From contig JAUNUK010000001.1 of the NCBI GenBank assembly GCA_030538185.1, positions 360,296 to 424,295 on the forward strand: a DNA stretch of 64,000 nt, given 5' to 3'. This stretch comes from Actinomycetaceae bacterium. GTDB lineage: Bacteria > Actinomycetota > Actinomycetes > Actinomycetales > Actinomycetaceae. The translations under genes and the position numbers were made by a program. Below, in pieces: positions 48,316-58,453 of the stretch (within the stretch, counting starts at the first letter, position 1; each line of letters begins with the position of its first letter). The notes below the pieces were generated by a model. The model was not told the DNA's origin and searched no databases. It saw nothing but the letters and a program-made list of their open reading frames with translations.

Positions 48316-49758
48316 GTGCAACCCTTAGCCCAAGGCCCAAAACCGGGGCAGGTCCCCCAGGGGCCTGCCCCTGCGAACGACCCTGCAGGCGACCCCGGGT
48401 GGCGGCAAGGAAGGGGTGGGACTCCTGAGCCTCGAGTCACGCAAAATCCCTGGTGGCAGGGCACCTCGCCGGTGCGCACGCCGCTGTTGCGCCCTGCGCG
48501 TTTAGCTAAACCTTGGGCGAAATATGGGCGCAGAATATCGGGTGCCTCTGCCGCGATAGCCGCACACCTGGGACTCAACCCGAGTCTCGTGCGGTGGCTG
48601 TTCGTCATCTCGGCGTTCTTTGGGGTAGGGGTTGTGTTCTACATCTGGGTGTGGGTGTTTGTTCCCGAGGGCGACCCGTGGCGTGCCGCCCAGGCGCAAC
48701 GCCACAACGCCATTCCTGTCCAGCGTTCGCGGCTTGCGGCAAGATTGCGCCTGGATACGGGTTTTGCTGCGGGTGCCAGCCCCATGTCAAACACCGCAGT
48801 GCAGGCAGCCTTGATCGGTGTGGCCCTGGTCATGGGCGCATTTGGGGTTGCTGTAACCGGGCCTTCTGTGGCTACTCAGTTGTGGTGGCTAATCCCGCTA
48901 TTGCTGTGCTTGCTCGGGGTTGTCGTGATCTGGGTACAGATACCAGCCATGGCCGAGGGCGGTGCGCTCAAGGCCTGGGCCTGGACAGGGGCCGGATCTG
49001 CGCTGGTGGTCGTGGGCATCATGGCGATCCTTTTAGGTGTGACTGAACCAATTGCCGCTCTGCAAGGGGCGGGTGTAACCGTTGTGATCTTGCTGGTTTT
49101 GGCCCTCGCCTTGTCGCCCTTGTGGTCGCGCATGATGCGTCAATTGGGGGTTGCCCGCGCTCAGGAAGCCCGCCAGGCAGAACGCGCCGATATTGCCGCC
49201 CACCTGCATGATTCTGTGCTACAGACCCTGGCGTTAATTCGATCTCGGGCCTCCAGCCCTCAAGAGGTTGCCCGTCTGGCCCGCGCTCAAGAGCGTGAAC
49301 TGCGTGAATGGCTCTACTCGGAACGTCCTGAGGACGGTTCGTCCATAGTCCAGGCCATCAAAACGGAGGTGGGGCGCGTAGAAGACATGCATGCCGTCAG
49401 TATCGACACCGTCAGCGTGGGCGATGCTTTGCCTAGTGAGTCTTTGAAACGCTTGGTTTCGGCCACGCGCGAAGCCTTGAGCAATGCAGCACGTCACGGG
49501 GCTGAACCCATCAGTTTGTACATTGAGGCAGGTCACGAGGGTGTTGAAGTCTTTGTGCGAGATCATGGCCCAGGTTTTGATGTGGCACAGGTGCCTCAAG
49601 GACGTCACGGCGTAAAACAGTCCATTATTGAGCGCGTGGAACGCTACGGGGGCAGGGTTGCTATTGTGCGTCGTGACCCTGGTGTTGAGGTGCGCATGTG
49701 GATGCCCAGCGCCGCGCCGAGCGAAAACGGTATGAGTCATATGGAAGGCCAGAACTGA
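48316..49758 (+). CDS. PspC-linked NarL-type sensor histidine kinase
   Basis: 480 residues. N-terminal PspC domain (about 75-120: GRRISGASAAIAAHLGLNPSLVRWLFV), several helices to about 270, then a DHp with ADIAAHLHDSVLQTL (phospho-acceptor His298) and HATPase_c with SNAARHG and RDHGPGFDV. GTG start. Membrane sensor whose cognate regulator overlaps by one base (TGATG). The PspC domain in both this kinase and the divergent protein suggests the two interact in the membrane. CCGAGGGCG copies at 48665 and 48953. Confidence 0.9.
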   Translation: MQPLAQGPKPGQVPQGPAPANDPAGDPGWRQGRGGTPEPRVTQNPWWQGTSPVRTPLLRPARLAKPWAKYGRRISGASAAIAAHLGLNPSLVRWLFVISAFFGVGVVFYIWVWVFVPEGDPWRAAQAQRHNAIPVQRSRLAARLRLDTGFAAGASPMSNTAVQAALIGVALVMGAFGVAVTGPSVATQLWWLIPLLLCLLGVVVIWVQIPAMAEGGALKAWAWTGAGSALVVVGIMAILLGVTEPIAALQGAGVTVVILLVLALALSPLWSRMMRQLGVARAQEARQAERADIAAHLHDSVLQTLALIRSRASSPQEVARLARAQERELREWLYSERPEDGSSIVQAIKTEVGRVEDMHAVSIDTVSVGDALPSESLKRLVSATREALSNAARHGAEPISLYIEAGHEGVEVFVRDHGPGFDVAQVPQGRHGVKQSIIERVERYGGRVAIVRRDPGVEVRMWMPSAAPSENGMSHMEGQN

Positions 49759-50426
49759 TGGAAACACAAACACCCCTGCGAATAGTCTTGGTGGATGATC
49801 ACGCCTTGGTGCGTTCTGGTATTCGTGCAGAGTTGTCATCAACTGTGCCGGCGTTAGACATTGTGGGTGAGGCTGAAAACGTTGAGGATGCGATTGCGGT
49901 CATCTTTGAAACTCGTCCCGACGTGGTGTTACTTGACGTGCACCTGCCTGGCGGTCGTGGCGGAGGGGGTGTGGAAGTCGCCGAAGCCTGTCGGGGGATT
50001 GCCGAGACCCGTTTCCTTGCGCTGTCCGTGTCGGATGCGGCCGAAGACGTCGTGGCGGTTATCAGGGCTGGCGCGCGCGGATATGTCACCAAGGCGATCA
50101 CTACGCCCCGTTTGCTGGAATCCATCGTCAGGGTGGCCGCAGGTGACGCTGCGTTTTCGCCTCGCTTGGCTGGTTTTGTGCTGGACGCTTTCGGGGCGGG
50201 CTCCCAAGAGGTCGCTGCGGCCGACGACGAACTGGACCGCCTGTCGAATAGGGAGTTAGAGGTCATGCGGCTGATTGCGCGCGGCTACGCCTACAAGGAA
50301 GTTGCTGCTGAACTCTTCATTTCCATCAAAACGGTCGAAACGCATGTGTCATCTGTGTTGCGCAAACTCCAGCTGTCCAACCGCAACGAACTAACCCGCT
50401 GGGCTGCCGACCGAAGGATTGTGTGA
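49758..50426 (+). CDS. NarL/LuxR-family response regulator
   Basis: 222 residues from ATG 49758, which overlaps the kinase stop. Receiver with D13/D14, phospho-acceptor D60 (VVLLDVHLPGG) and the usual Ser/Lys positions (LSVSD, VTKA). LuxR-type helix-turn-helix at about 158-215 (LSNRELEVMRLIARGYAYKEVA). Probably controls the PspC-protein operon across the divergent region 48202-48315. Confidence 0.93.
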   Translation: METQTPLRIVLVDDHALVRSGIRAELSSTVPALDIVGEAENVEDAIAVIFETRPDVVLLDVHLPGGRGGGGVEVAEACRGIAETRFLALSVSDAAEDVVAVIRAGARGYVTKAITTPRLLESIVRVAAGDAAFSPRLAGFVLDAFGAGSQEVAAADDELDRLSNRELEVMRLIARGYAYKEVAAELFISIKTVETHVSSVLRKLQLSNRNELTRWAADRRIV

Positions 50427-50571
50427 AAATCTCCGGCCTGCCCGGTCTGGTTCCTGCCTAGTTGACGTCAGCGGGACCCAGCGCCTTTACGGGGAATGAA
50501 TAAACCCTCCATGACACACGATGCAAGGCTATTGGGTTCGGGTCTGGAGTGGGGGATAGGGTAGGGGCATC

Positions 50572-53187
50572 ATGAGTGATTTGTTTGCTGATTTGCCGCT
50601 GCCCGGCCTGTCCACCGCCTCCGAGGTTCAACTATCCGTTAACTCACGCCTGCCCTCCGTTCCCTTTATTTCCGAGGGCGACACGGCAGATGATGTGGGC
50701 GCACGCGCGGGTGTCGGCGGGTCGTCCTCGGGAATTGATGAGGGGGAGGTCGCCGGTATTTTGGCTGGTCTAAACCCTCCGCAACAGGAAGCCGTGACAC
50801 ACGACCAAGGCCCTTTGCTGGTCATGGCGGGGGCTGGTTCTGGCAAAACACGGGTGTTGACAAGGCGTATTGCGTATTTGTTGGCTACTAAGCAGGCTTG
50901 GGCCTCCCAGATTTTGGCGATCACCTTCACGAATAAAGCCGCTGCAGAGATGCGTGAAAGGGTGCGCGCCCTGGTGGGCGACGAGGCCTCGCGCATGTGG
51001 GTAATGACCTTCCACTCAGCCTGTGTGCGCATTTTGCGGGCCGAACACAAGGCTGCCGGCCTGCGTTCGACCTTTTCGATTTATGACGCGGCTGATGTGA
51101 ACCGACTGGTCACACAGATTTGTAAGGCGCAGGATGTGGACACGAAACGTTTTTCGGTCAAGATGATTTCCAACCGGATCAGTGACGCCAAGAACGAATT
51201 GCTGGATGCTGCCGACTATTCAGCGCAGGCCTCGCATGACCCGGTGTCCCGCACGGTTGCAGAGGTGTATGGCGCCTACCAGCAGCAGATGAACGCCAAT
51301 CACGCCCTGGACTTCGACGACCTCATTATGCGCACCGTACACCTGCTGGATGCATTCCCGGACGTTGCCGCGAAGTACCGCAGGCGTTTCAGGCACGTAT
51401 TGGTCGACGAGTACCAGGACACAAATCCGGCGCAATATGCGCTGGTCAGGTTGTTAGCAGGTGTGGGGGTGACATCTGCGGATCTGGGTGGCCTGCCGCC
51501 TGCGCAACTGACCGTTGTGGGGGATTCTGACCAGTCCATTTATGCCTTCCGCGGGGCGACCATCAGGAACATTGAAGAGTTTGAGCAAGACTTCCCGGGC
51601 GCACGCACCGTCTACCTGGAACAAAACTACCGTTCAAGTGGAAACATTCTGGCGGCGGCCAATGCCGTGATCTCTAAATCTGCAAGCCGTCGCAAAAAGA
51701 ACCTGTGGACCGAGGACACAGACGGTGAGCATGTTGTTCTGTATGCCGCAGACACCGACAATGACGAGGCCCGTTGGGTTATTTCACAGGTAGACGCGCA
51801 GGTAAACGAGGGTCGCAACTATGGGGACATTGCGGTCTTCTACCGCACCAACGCCCAGTCGCGTGCCCTGGAAGAAATCATGATCCGCAGTGGTGTGCCC
51901 TACCGGGTGGTGGGTGGCACCAAGTTCTACGAGCGCCGCGAAATCAAGGATATTGTCGCCTACCTGAAAGCGGTTGCCAATCCAGATGACGACGTGAACT
52001 TGGGTCGAATCTTGAACGTGCCCAGGCGCGGTTTAGGGGACAAGGCTCAGGCGGCCTTGCTGGCCCACGCCCAGCGAACAGGCACCTCAATGGGGGTGGC
52101 CTTGGGTGACGTTGAGGATGTTGACGGTTTGGCGGCGCGTGCAGCCAAATCTGCCAAAGGTTTGGGTACCCTATTGCAACACGTCCGCGAGGCTGACATT
52201 GCTGGTCAGCCTATGGATGCCTTGGTGGACATTATCTTGGAAGAATCTGGGTATTTGACCCAATTGCGCGCCTCCCAAGATCCTCAAGACGCGGTGCGCC
52301 TGGAAAACCTGGCAGAATTCCACGCGGTTGCCGCAGACTTCTCGGCGGCCGAACCAGCAGGTCGCCTGGGGGATTTCCTCGAGCGCATCTCTTTGGTTGC
52401 AGATTCTGACCAGATCCCCGACGCCCAAGATGTAGCGGACGCCCAGGCCCAGGCGGCTGGTGAACTTTTCGCCACCAGCCGGGCCACAGGGCAGGTGACT
52501 TTGATGACCGTCCACACTGCCAAGGGCCTAGAGTTCCCGGTTGTCTTCGTCACGGGCCTAGAGGACGGCACATTCCCACACCAGCGTTCGCTGGCGGAAC
52601 CTGAACAGCTCGAAGAGGAACGACGTTTGGCGTATGTGGCCATTACTCGCGCCCGCGAAAAACTGTTCTTGACCAGGGCAGGTAGCCGTTCCCAGTGGGG
52701 GGCGCAGATGGACTTCATGCCCTCAAGGTTCTTGGCTGATATTCCCGAAGATGTCCTTGACGTACAACGGGAATTCGCCACCAGGGAGAACTACAGCAGG
52801 TACTCCTCGCCCGTTGCTGCCTCCGGTTCCGGCTATGGCGGTTCCGGCGGTTATTCGGGGGGCAGGGGGTACAGCGGCTACGGTGGGTCCGGTGGTTCTG
52901 CAAGGGCGGGCAGTCACACACGCCCCACAGGCGGTAAATCCAGTGTCCTCGCTGGTGGCACACTGTCTAGTGCATCCGCCCTCGGGAAGCCTGAAAAGAA
53001 GAAACCCCAGGAGCGTGAACCGATAGCTCTAGCCCTGGGTGACCTGGTCACTCACGACATTTATGGCGAAGGCACGGTTGTGGGTGTGGAAGGCAGCGGG
53101 CCAAACGCCTCAGCCAAAATCAAGTTCAAACAGGCCGGCACCAAGCGCCTATTGCTAAAGTTCGCCCCCCTGACAAAACTGGGTTAG
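50572..53187 (+). CDS. pcrA: ATP-dependent DNA helicase PcrA/UvrD
   Basis: 871 residues. SF1 helicase motifs: NPPQQEAVTH (Q motif, about 70), GAGSGKT (Walker A, about 87-93), FTNKAAAEMR, VDEYQDTN (motif II), VGDSDQSIYAFRGA, TVHTAKGLEFPVVF and VAITRAREKLF. 3'-5' unwinding in repair and replication restart. The N-terminal extension (about 1-65) and the Gly/Ser/Tyr-rich linker (about 745-810) are variable. These carry uptake-like words: 50672 exact, 50723 variant in inverted order, 52977 exact. The C-terminal 60 residues form the Tudor-like RNA-polymerase-binding domain (DLVTHDIYGEGTVVGVEG). Confidence 0.95.
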   Translation: MSDLFADLPLPGLSTASEVQLSVNSRLPSVPFISEGDTADDVGARAGVGGSSSGIDEGEVAGILAGLNPPQQEAVTHDQGPLLVMAGAGSGKTRVLTRRIAYLLATKQAWASQILAITFTNKAAAEMRERVRALVGDEASRMWVMTFHSACVRILRAEHKAAGLRSTFSIYDAADVNRLVTQICKAQDVDTKRFSVKMISNRISDAKNELLDAADYSAQASHDPVSRTVAEVYGAYQQQMNANHALDFDDLIMRTVHLLDAFPDVAAKYRRRFRHVLVDEYQDTNPAQYALVRLLAGVGVTSADLGGLPPAQLTVVGDSDQSIYAFRGATIRNIEEFEQDFPGARTVYLEQNYRSSGNILAAANAVISKSASRRKKNLWTEDTDGEHVVLYAADTDNDEARWVISQVDAQVNEGRNYGDIAVFYRTNAQSRALEEIMIRSGVPYRVVGGTKFYERREIKDIVAYLKAVANPDDDVNLGRILNVPRRGLGDKAQAALLAHAQRTGTSMGVALGDVEDVDGLAARAAKSAKGLGTLLQHVREADIAGQPMDALVDIILEESGYLTQLRASQDPQDAVRLENLAEFHAVAADFSAAEPAGRLGDFLERISLVADSDQIPDAQDVADAQAQAAGELFATSRATGQVTLMTVHTAKGLEFPVVFVTGLEDGTFPHQRSLAEPEQLEEERRLAYVAITRAREKLFLTRAGSRSQWGAQMDFMPSRFLADIPEDVLDVQREFATRENYSRYSSPVAASGSGYGGSGGYSGGRGYSGYGGSGGSARAGSHTRPTGGKSSVLAGGTLSSASALGKPEKKKPQEREPIALALGDLVTHDIYGEGTVVGVEGSGPNASAKIKFKQAGTKRLLLKFAPLTKLG

Positions 53188-53234
53188 GTAAACTAGCCGA
53201 CCAGCGAGAATACGTAGAGTTTTCAGGGTGCTCC

Positions 53235-54311
53235 TTATTGTTCGGCGTTGACCAAGGCGTAGGCGACGACGGCTTGGGTCTTGGGTTCGGGGGAGAGCGT
53301 GACCGTGATTTCTTCGGTGGTTGCAGCGATTTCTACGCTCAGAAGATCGACAAAGGTGGCGTTGTTAACGCAAAGAATCGGCGCACTCCCGCTGCCGTGT
53401 TCCGTGTTTTTGCCCATAACCGCGATTTCGGGACGGACAGCCCCGGTTCCCATGCATGCCACCTTGAAGGTCAAGTTTTTGAACCCGCCGGGTGCCGGTT
53501 TGCTGGTGTCGCGCATTTCTGTGATCAGGCCCAAACCGTCCTTGAGGTCGAAGCTTGAGCCGATAGAGCTTTGGGTGACACCTTCCATGGCGTCAATAGC
53601 GGCCTTGAGCTCCACGGTTTTCGCGTCCATCTCTGCTTTCGACACCTGGACTTCGAATGGTTCTTTCAGCGCTGCTTGGCGCGCTTTGACTGCGGCCTCG
53701 GCCTCTTTGATTGCGGCATCCTCCTCAGTTTGCGACATTTTTGCGGCATCTGGCGCAGGAGGCTTGGTCTGAATCAAGGCCCAGGCTGCAACCCCGTGTG
53801 TGCCGCCGCTGGGCTTCAGCGTCGCCGCCATGCCCGAGTGTTCATTGGTGGCCTGCTTCTTGAATGTGATGGTGGTGGCTGGCCGCAGTTTGGGGTCCGT
53901 ACCGCATTTGATACTGCCGTCGCTAAACACCTCCGATGTGTCACTGTCGTACTGAATTTCAACCGAAGGCGTCACTGTGCCGCTGCCCAAACAGGCTGCC
54001 ATCAGGACGTATTCATCGCCTTTATTGGCGCCAAAGTCTGACGAAACCCCAGGGCCAGGCACAACACCTGCCCGATATTCGACCACACCCATTCCCGAGG
54101 CGCTGGATTTGGGTTGCAGCCCGTTCATTTCTTGTTGCAGCTGGTTTTGCCACGCGCCGATGTCTCTTTGGGTGGGGTCAACTACATGCGCTGAACACGC
54201 GCTTAAGGCCACCAAAGCGGCTGTGGCAAGCCCGGTTAGGGCCAGTTTCTTCAAAGATTTCCGAGGGCGACACGCACATTCATGTGGTCGAGGGGTTGTA
54301 TGCGTTTTCAC
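53235..54311 (-). CDS. Lipoprotein with an internally duplicated domain
   Basis: 358 residues. Lipobox LVALSAC puts the lipid Cys near residue 39. Two halves look homologous: YVLMAACLGSGTVTPSVEI...VAAWALIQ (about 105-185) and FKVACMGTGAVRPEIAV...VVAYALVN (about 275-356), separated by a helical coiled region (about 190-250, Lys/Glu/Ala-rich). Function unknown. The GTG start at 54311 overlaps the upstream gene by 32 bases; an in-frame TTG near 54249 is a possible alternative. The N-terminal leader CRPRKS is encoded by a CCGAGGGCG copy (54261-54269). Confidence 0.65.
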   Translation of the reverse strand: MKTHTTPRPHECACRPRKSLKKLALTGLATAALVALSACSAHVVDPTQRDIGAWQNQLQQEMNGLQPKSSASGMGVVEYRAGVVPGPGVSSDFGANKGDEYVLMAACLGSGTVTPSVEIQYDSDTSEVFSDGSIKCGTDPKLRPATTITFKKQATNEHSGMAATLKPSGGTHGVAAWALIQTKPPAPDAAKMSQTEEDAAIKEAEAAVKARQAALKEPFEVQVSKAEMDAKTVELKAAIDAMEGVTQSSIGSSFDLKDGLGLITEMRDTSKPAPGGFKNLTFKVACMGTGAVRPEIAVMGKNTEHGSGSAPILCVNNATFVDLLSVEIAATTEEITVTLSPEPKTQAVVAYALVNAEQ

Positions 54312-54546
54312 TGGAGGCTCTAATAGTGGCAGGTGCAGGGGTGGGAGCTGGGGCAGAATCTAGTGGGTCTTGAGGGCCGTCGAAGACATGGTTCGGTGTC
54401 GTTTGTGTGCGCATAAGGTTTTCGATTTTGCCCAGGCGTATGGCGATAACAACCAATGTGACAGTGATAACGACGGGGATGACAACCTCTAATAGGAGAG
54501 TAAAAATCCCTGCTACAGCAAAGAATCCGGAACCCAAAATGCTCAT
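54280..54546 (-). CDS. Small single-pass membrane protein
   Basis: 88 residues, one long hydrophobic segment (about 5-38), then a short polar region and a Pro/Ala linker (SAPAPTPAPAT). AAGGAG lies five bases before the ATG. No family recognised. Transcribed with, and overlapping, the duplicated-domain lipoprotein. Confidence 0.6.
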   Translation of the reverse strand: MSILGSGFFAVAGIFTLLLEVVIPVVITVTLVVIAIRLGKIENLMRTQTTPNHVFDGPQDPLDSAPAPTPAPATIRASSENAYNPSTT

Positions 54547-54648
54547 GATTACTCCTTAGTAAACTACCTTTGACGTCGATTTTTATACGACACAGATTGC
54601 CATACGGATGACCTTTCCATCAAGTAAATCACTTCGAGTACCAAAAAA

Positions 54649-54668
54649 CACCCCACTTAAGTGGGGTG
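54649..54668 (-). terminator. Hairpin with U-tract facing the minus strand
   Basis: CACCCCAC-TTAA-GTGGGGTG (54649-54668). On the minus strand it is followed directly by TTTTTTGG, a good intrinsic terminator; on the plus strand GGGCGAGTTTTTT follows. It probably insulates the sucC promoter region from the minus-strand genes. Confidence 0.65.
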
Positions 54669-54767
54669 GGGCGAGTTTTTTGGGGAATGGTTACTTAGTA
54701 GGACTAAAGGCTGGTAGTCTGGATACGTCTCGATGTCGAGATTGTTAGCGACGAAGAAAGGTAAAGC

Positions 54768-55946
54768 GTGGACCTTTACGAATACCAAGCTCGTGACCTG
54801 TTTGACAAGTACGGCGTGCCAGTCCTTGAAGGCAAGGTGGCGCGAACGCCGGAAGAAGTCGAGGTGGCCTTTACCGCACTGAACAGCCCTCTGGCGGTCG
54901 TGAAAGCCCAGGTGAAAACTGGGGGTCGTGGCAAAGCCGGGGGCGTGAAACTGGCCCGCAACGCTGGGGAAGCCAAAGAACACGGCCAAGCAATCCTGGG
55001 CATGGACATCAAGGGCCACACAGTCCATCAGGTATTGGTCGCCCAAGGCGCAAACATCGAAGAAGAGTACTATTTCTCAATCTTATTAGACCGCGCTAAC
55101 CGTCAACACCTGGCCATGTGTTCCAAAGAAGGCGGCATGGAGATTGAACAGCTGGCCGTCGAACGCCCAGAAGCGCTGGCAAAAGTTCCACTGCCCATCA
55201 CCGGTATCGACGAAGCAGTAGCCAAACAGATTACCCAAGAAGCAGGCTTCGACCCGCAGATCGCAGCCAAAATCGTGCCCGTCCTCGTCAAGCTGTGGGA
55301 AGTGTATAAGGGTGAAGATGCCACCCTCGTGGAGGTAAACCCCCTCGTCAAAACCCCGGCGGGCGAGATCATCGCCCTAGACGGCAAGATTACGCTGGAT
55401 GATAACGCCGCTTTCCGCCACCCTGACCACGAAGAACTTGTAGACGAATCCTCCAGCGACCCTCGCGAGCTGGCTGCCCAACAGGCTGGCCTGAACTACG
55501 TAAGGCTCGAGGGCGAGGTCGGAATCATCGGTAACGGCGCTGGCTTGGTTATGTCCACCCTGGACGTAGTCGCCTATGCGGGCGAGGCCAAAAACGTCAA
55601 ACCCGCGAACTTCTTGGATATTGGCGGTGGAGCCTCGGCTGCCGTCATGGCTAAAGGCCTGGACGTCATCCTGGGGGACGAGCAGGTCAAGTCCTGTTTT
55701 GTCAACGTTTTTGGCGGCATCACTGCCTGTGACGAGGTCGCCCGTGGAATCCTGGGGGCACTTGAACTGCTGGGAGACAAGGCCACGAAACCCATCGTCG
55801 TGCGCTTGGACGGCAACAAGGTCGACGAAGGCCGAGCAATCCTCAACCAGGCAGCCCATCCGCTGATCACGATGATGGACACCATGGACGGCGCAGCCCA
55901 ACGGGCCGCTGACCTTGCAGCTGAATCAAACGTGGCCGGAAACTAG
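54768..55946 (+). CDS. sucC: Succinyl-CoA synthetase, beta subunit
   Basis: 392 residues. ATP-grasp N-terminus ([37 protein letters not shown]) and C-terminal CoA-ligase region with [19 protein letters not shown] start with AGAAAGG upstream. Forms the ADP/GDP-dependent enzyme with SucD, 20 bases downstream. First gene of the conserved sucCD-DUF6350-purN segment. Confidence 0.96.
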   Translation: MDLYEYQARDLFDKYGVPVLEGKVARTPEEVEVAFTALNSPLAVVKAQVKTGGRGKAGGVKLARNAGEAKEHGQAILGMDIKGHTVHQVLVAQGANIEEEYYFSILLDRANRQHLAMCSKEGGMEIEQLAVERPEALAKVPLPITGIDEAVAKQITQEAGFDPQIAAKIVPVLVKLWEVYKGEDATLVEVNPLVKTPAGEIIALDGKITLDDNAAFRHPDHEELVDESSSDPRELAAQQAGLNYVRLEGEVGIIGNGAGLVMSTLDVVAYAGEAKNVKPANFLDIGGGASAAVMAKGLDVILGDEQVKSCFVNVFGGITACDEVARGILGALELLGDKATKPIVVRLDGNKVDEGRAILNQAAHPLITMMDTMDGAAQRAADLAAESNVAGN

Positions 55947-55966
55947 ACAGCAAAGGACAAACAGAC

Positions 55967-56884
55967 ATGGCTATTTTTCTAAACGAGAACTCCAAGGTTA
56001 TTGTCCAAGGCATGACCGGCTCGGAAGGGCAGAAACACACGGCACGCATGTTGGGTGCTGGGACCCAGATTGTCGGGGGTGTAAACCCGCGCAAGGCAGG
56101 GACCTCCGTGACCTTCGACGTCATCCCCTATGGCCCGGTGGCAGACCAGGTCACGGCAGGACCCACCGAGGTCGCGGTCTACGGCACGGTAAAAGAGGCC
56201 AAGGACGCCACAGGGGCAGACGTCTCGGTGATCTTCGTGCCACCGGCCTTTGCGAAATCCGCGGTCATTGAAGCTGTGGATGCTGACATGGAACTGGTGG
56301 TTGTCATCACCGAAGGAATCCCCGTCCAGGACTCGACAGAGTTCTATGCGCATGCCGCAGCCAAGGGTGTGCGCATGATCGGCCCGAACTGTCCCGGCAT
56401 TATTAGCCCAGGTAAATCCAATGTTGGCATCACTCCCGCAGATATCACGGGCCCAGGCAAAATCGGCCTGGTGTCCAAGTCCGGGACGCTCACCTACCAG
56501 ATGATGTACGAATTGCGCGACATCGGCTTCACGACTTGCCTGGGTATCGGCGGTGACCCGGTCATCGGCACGACACATATCGACGCATTGCAGGCCTTCC
56601 AAGATGACCCCGACACCGAGGTGATCGTCATGATTGGCGAAATCGGTGGGGACGCGGAAGAACGAGCAGCCGACTACATCAAGGAACACATCACCAAACC
56701 CGTCGTCGGCTACGTCGCTGGTTTCACCGCGCCTGAAGGCAAAACCATGGGGCATGCCGGTGCGATTGTCTCCGGCTCCAGCGGCACAGCCCAAGCCAAG
56801 CAAGACGCACTTGAGGCTGCCGGCGTGCGAGTGGGCAAAACGCCGTCACAAACCGCAAATATCGCTCGGGAGCTTTTAGCGTAG
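55967..56884 (+). CDS. sucD: Succinyl-CoA synthetase, alpha subunit
   Basis: 305 residues. CoA-binding [32 protein letters not shown], and the phospho-acceptor histidine H263 in [18 protein letters not shown]. With SucC catalyses succinyl-CoA to succinate with substrate-level phosphorylation. Followed after 12 bases by the DUF6350 gene. Confidence 0.96.
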   Translation: MAIFLNENSKVIVQGMTGSEGQKHTARMLGAGTQIVGGVNPRKAGTSVTFDVIPYGPVADQVTAGPTEVAVYGTVKEAKDATGADVSVIFVPPAFAKSAVIEAVDADMELVVVITEGIPVQDSTEFYAHAAAKGVRMIGPNCPGIISPGKSNVGITPADITGPGKIGLVSKSGTLTYQMMYELRDIGFTTCLGIGGDPVIGTTHIDALQAFQDDPDTEVIVMIGEIGGDAEERAADYIKEHITKPVVGYVAGFTAPEGKTMGHAGAIVSGSSGTAQAKQDALEAAGVRVGKTPSQTANIARELLA

Positions 56885-56896
56885 GACAATACAAGG

Positions 56897-58372
56897 GTGA
56901 GTCCCGCACTGCCCAAGCTACCTAAGCTACCAAATCCACTGAACACGCCCACAGAGCGCAAAGTGTCCGGTGGAACCAAGGGAGTGCGTGCGGCAGGTGC
57001 AATGGCATTGGCCTGGGCAACAAAAGCCCTAAATCGCGTGAAACGCCTGAAGGTACCCAAGGGCCCAAAATCCTTGAAACTGCCCAAGTTCGACACCTCT
57101 GGTCTGCCACGAATCCGTTGGCACCTGCCTGAAGGCTGGCTACGCGCCACATTCCAAGGGTTCCAAGCCTTCATGTGGTTCTGGCTGGGCATCAACGCGG
57201 TGGCACTCGCATGCTATGTCGAGGTCGCAGCCGACCCTGCCCTCAACGGCACATCGTGGCCTGATGCCATCACCATCGGCAATGTCATCACCGCGATGTC
57301 TTGGGGCGCCAACTATTCCATACCAGCCGATTTGGGTGGGGGCCTTGTCGCCTGGATTCCACTTGGGCTGACCATCGCGAGCCTGTTGATGGTGCGCGCC
57401 TTCGTCGCCCGCCTGCGCGGTACCTCGTGGCAGGCGGGTCTGTTTGCCATTATCGGCGCCACGATTTTCGCCTGGTTTACCTTATTTTTCCTTCCCGAGG
57501 GCGTAGCGGTATTGCCTGCCTTCCTGGGGGTTCCTGTTATTGCCGGGATTGGGGTAATCCTTGGACTGCGCAAGTCAGGAGCCTTCAACCTAGAAGACAC
57601 CGACGTGGCGACGTGGTGGCAACGCCCCGGTTTTTCTGCAGGACTTCGCGGCCTGAGCCTGAGCCTGCGAGCCCTTGTGGTGCTGGGTCTGGGGCTTGTA
57701 GTCCTGGCTTTAGCTTTCGGCTGGGAAGCCACGACGGATATTGCCCAAAACCTGAATCTGGGTGTTGTAGGTCTTATCGGTTTGATTCTGATGTGCCTTG
57801 CCTACCTTCCGAATGTGGTGGTTTTGGCTTTGGCGTGGCTGTCTGGGCCAGGTTTTCATCTGGGGAATAACGCCGTCTTCTCACCAGGTTTCGTGACGCC
57901 CTCGGCAATGAGGGGTGTGGAAAATGTTGAAGGAATGGAAAACTCCCCACCCCCGCAAATTCCGCTTTTGGGCATCCTGCCGCAAGGGGCGCCAGGATTT
58001 TTTGTCATAGCTATCCCGATTGCATTAGGGGTATTGCTCGGCATTTGGTTGCGCAGACAAAAGCTGAGCCTCATTGAGACCCTTGAGGCAGGGCTGACCG
58101 TATTGATAAGCATTGTTGTCATCTTCGCTGTGGCCCTTGTGCTTGGCAGCGGAGGAATCGGGGCAGGCAGCCTCCAGGTGATTGCCCCATTTAAGGCAAG
58201 TGTTTTCGCCTTGAGCCTTGAGGCCGGGGCCAGCTGTATTGCCGTGGCTTTGGGGACGCATCATGACACAATCAGTGGCGCGCGTAGGGTTTTGACGAGG
58301 GCGTATAGAAAAATTCGAGGGCAAGGTGTGGCTGTGAGCCTAAAGGAGACACAAGGTAGTCCAGATGCCTGA
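56897..58372 (+). CDS. DUF6350 membrane protein (PerM-like)
   Basis: 491 residues, about ten hydrophobic helices from residue 85 to 470 after a Lys/Pro-rich N-terminus (PALPKLPKLPNPLN). Position between sucCD and purN matches mycobacterial PerM, a protein needed for division under stress; the assignment rests on synteny and topology. GTG start with weak ribosome site. Copies of the CCGAGGGCG word at 57495 and 57896; the second encodes TPSAMRG within a large extracellular-type loop (about 330-360). Confidence 0.75.
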   Translation: MSPALPKLPKLPNPLNTPTERKVSGGTKGVRAAGAMALAWATKALNRVKRLKVPKGPKSLKLPKFDTSGLPRIRWHLPEGWLRATFQGFQAFMWFWLGINAVALACYVEVAADPALNGTSWPDAITIGNVITAMSWGANYSIPADLGGGLVAWIPLGLTIASLLMVRAFVARLRGTSWQAGLFAIIGATIFAWFTLFFLPEGVAVLPAFLGVPVIAGIGVILGLRKSGAFNLEDTDVATWWQRPGFSAGLRGLSLSLRALVVLGLGLVVLALAFGWEATTDIAQNLNLGVVGLIGLILMCLAYLPNVVVLALAWLSGPGFHLGNNAVFSPGFVTPSAMRGVENVEGMENSPPPQIPLLGILPQGAPGFFVIAIPIALGVLLGIWLRRQKLSLIETLEAGLTVLISIVVIFAVALVLGSGGIGAGSLQVIAPFKASVFALSLEAGASCIAVALGTHHDTISGARRVLTRAYRKIRGQGVAVSLKETQGSPDA

Positions 58373-58453
58373 CTATAAAACCTGACTTAATAAGGATTAA
58401 ACTGTGGAGAGTGCCTTGTGTAGATGCGGCCAAATTTAGTGGAAGGTTCAAGA

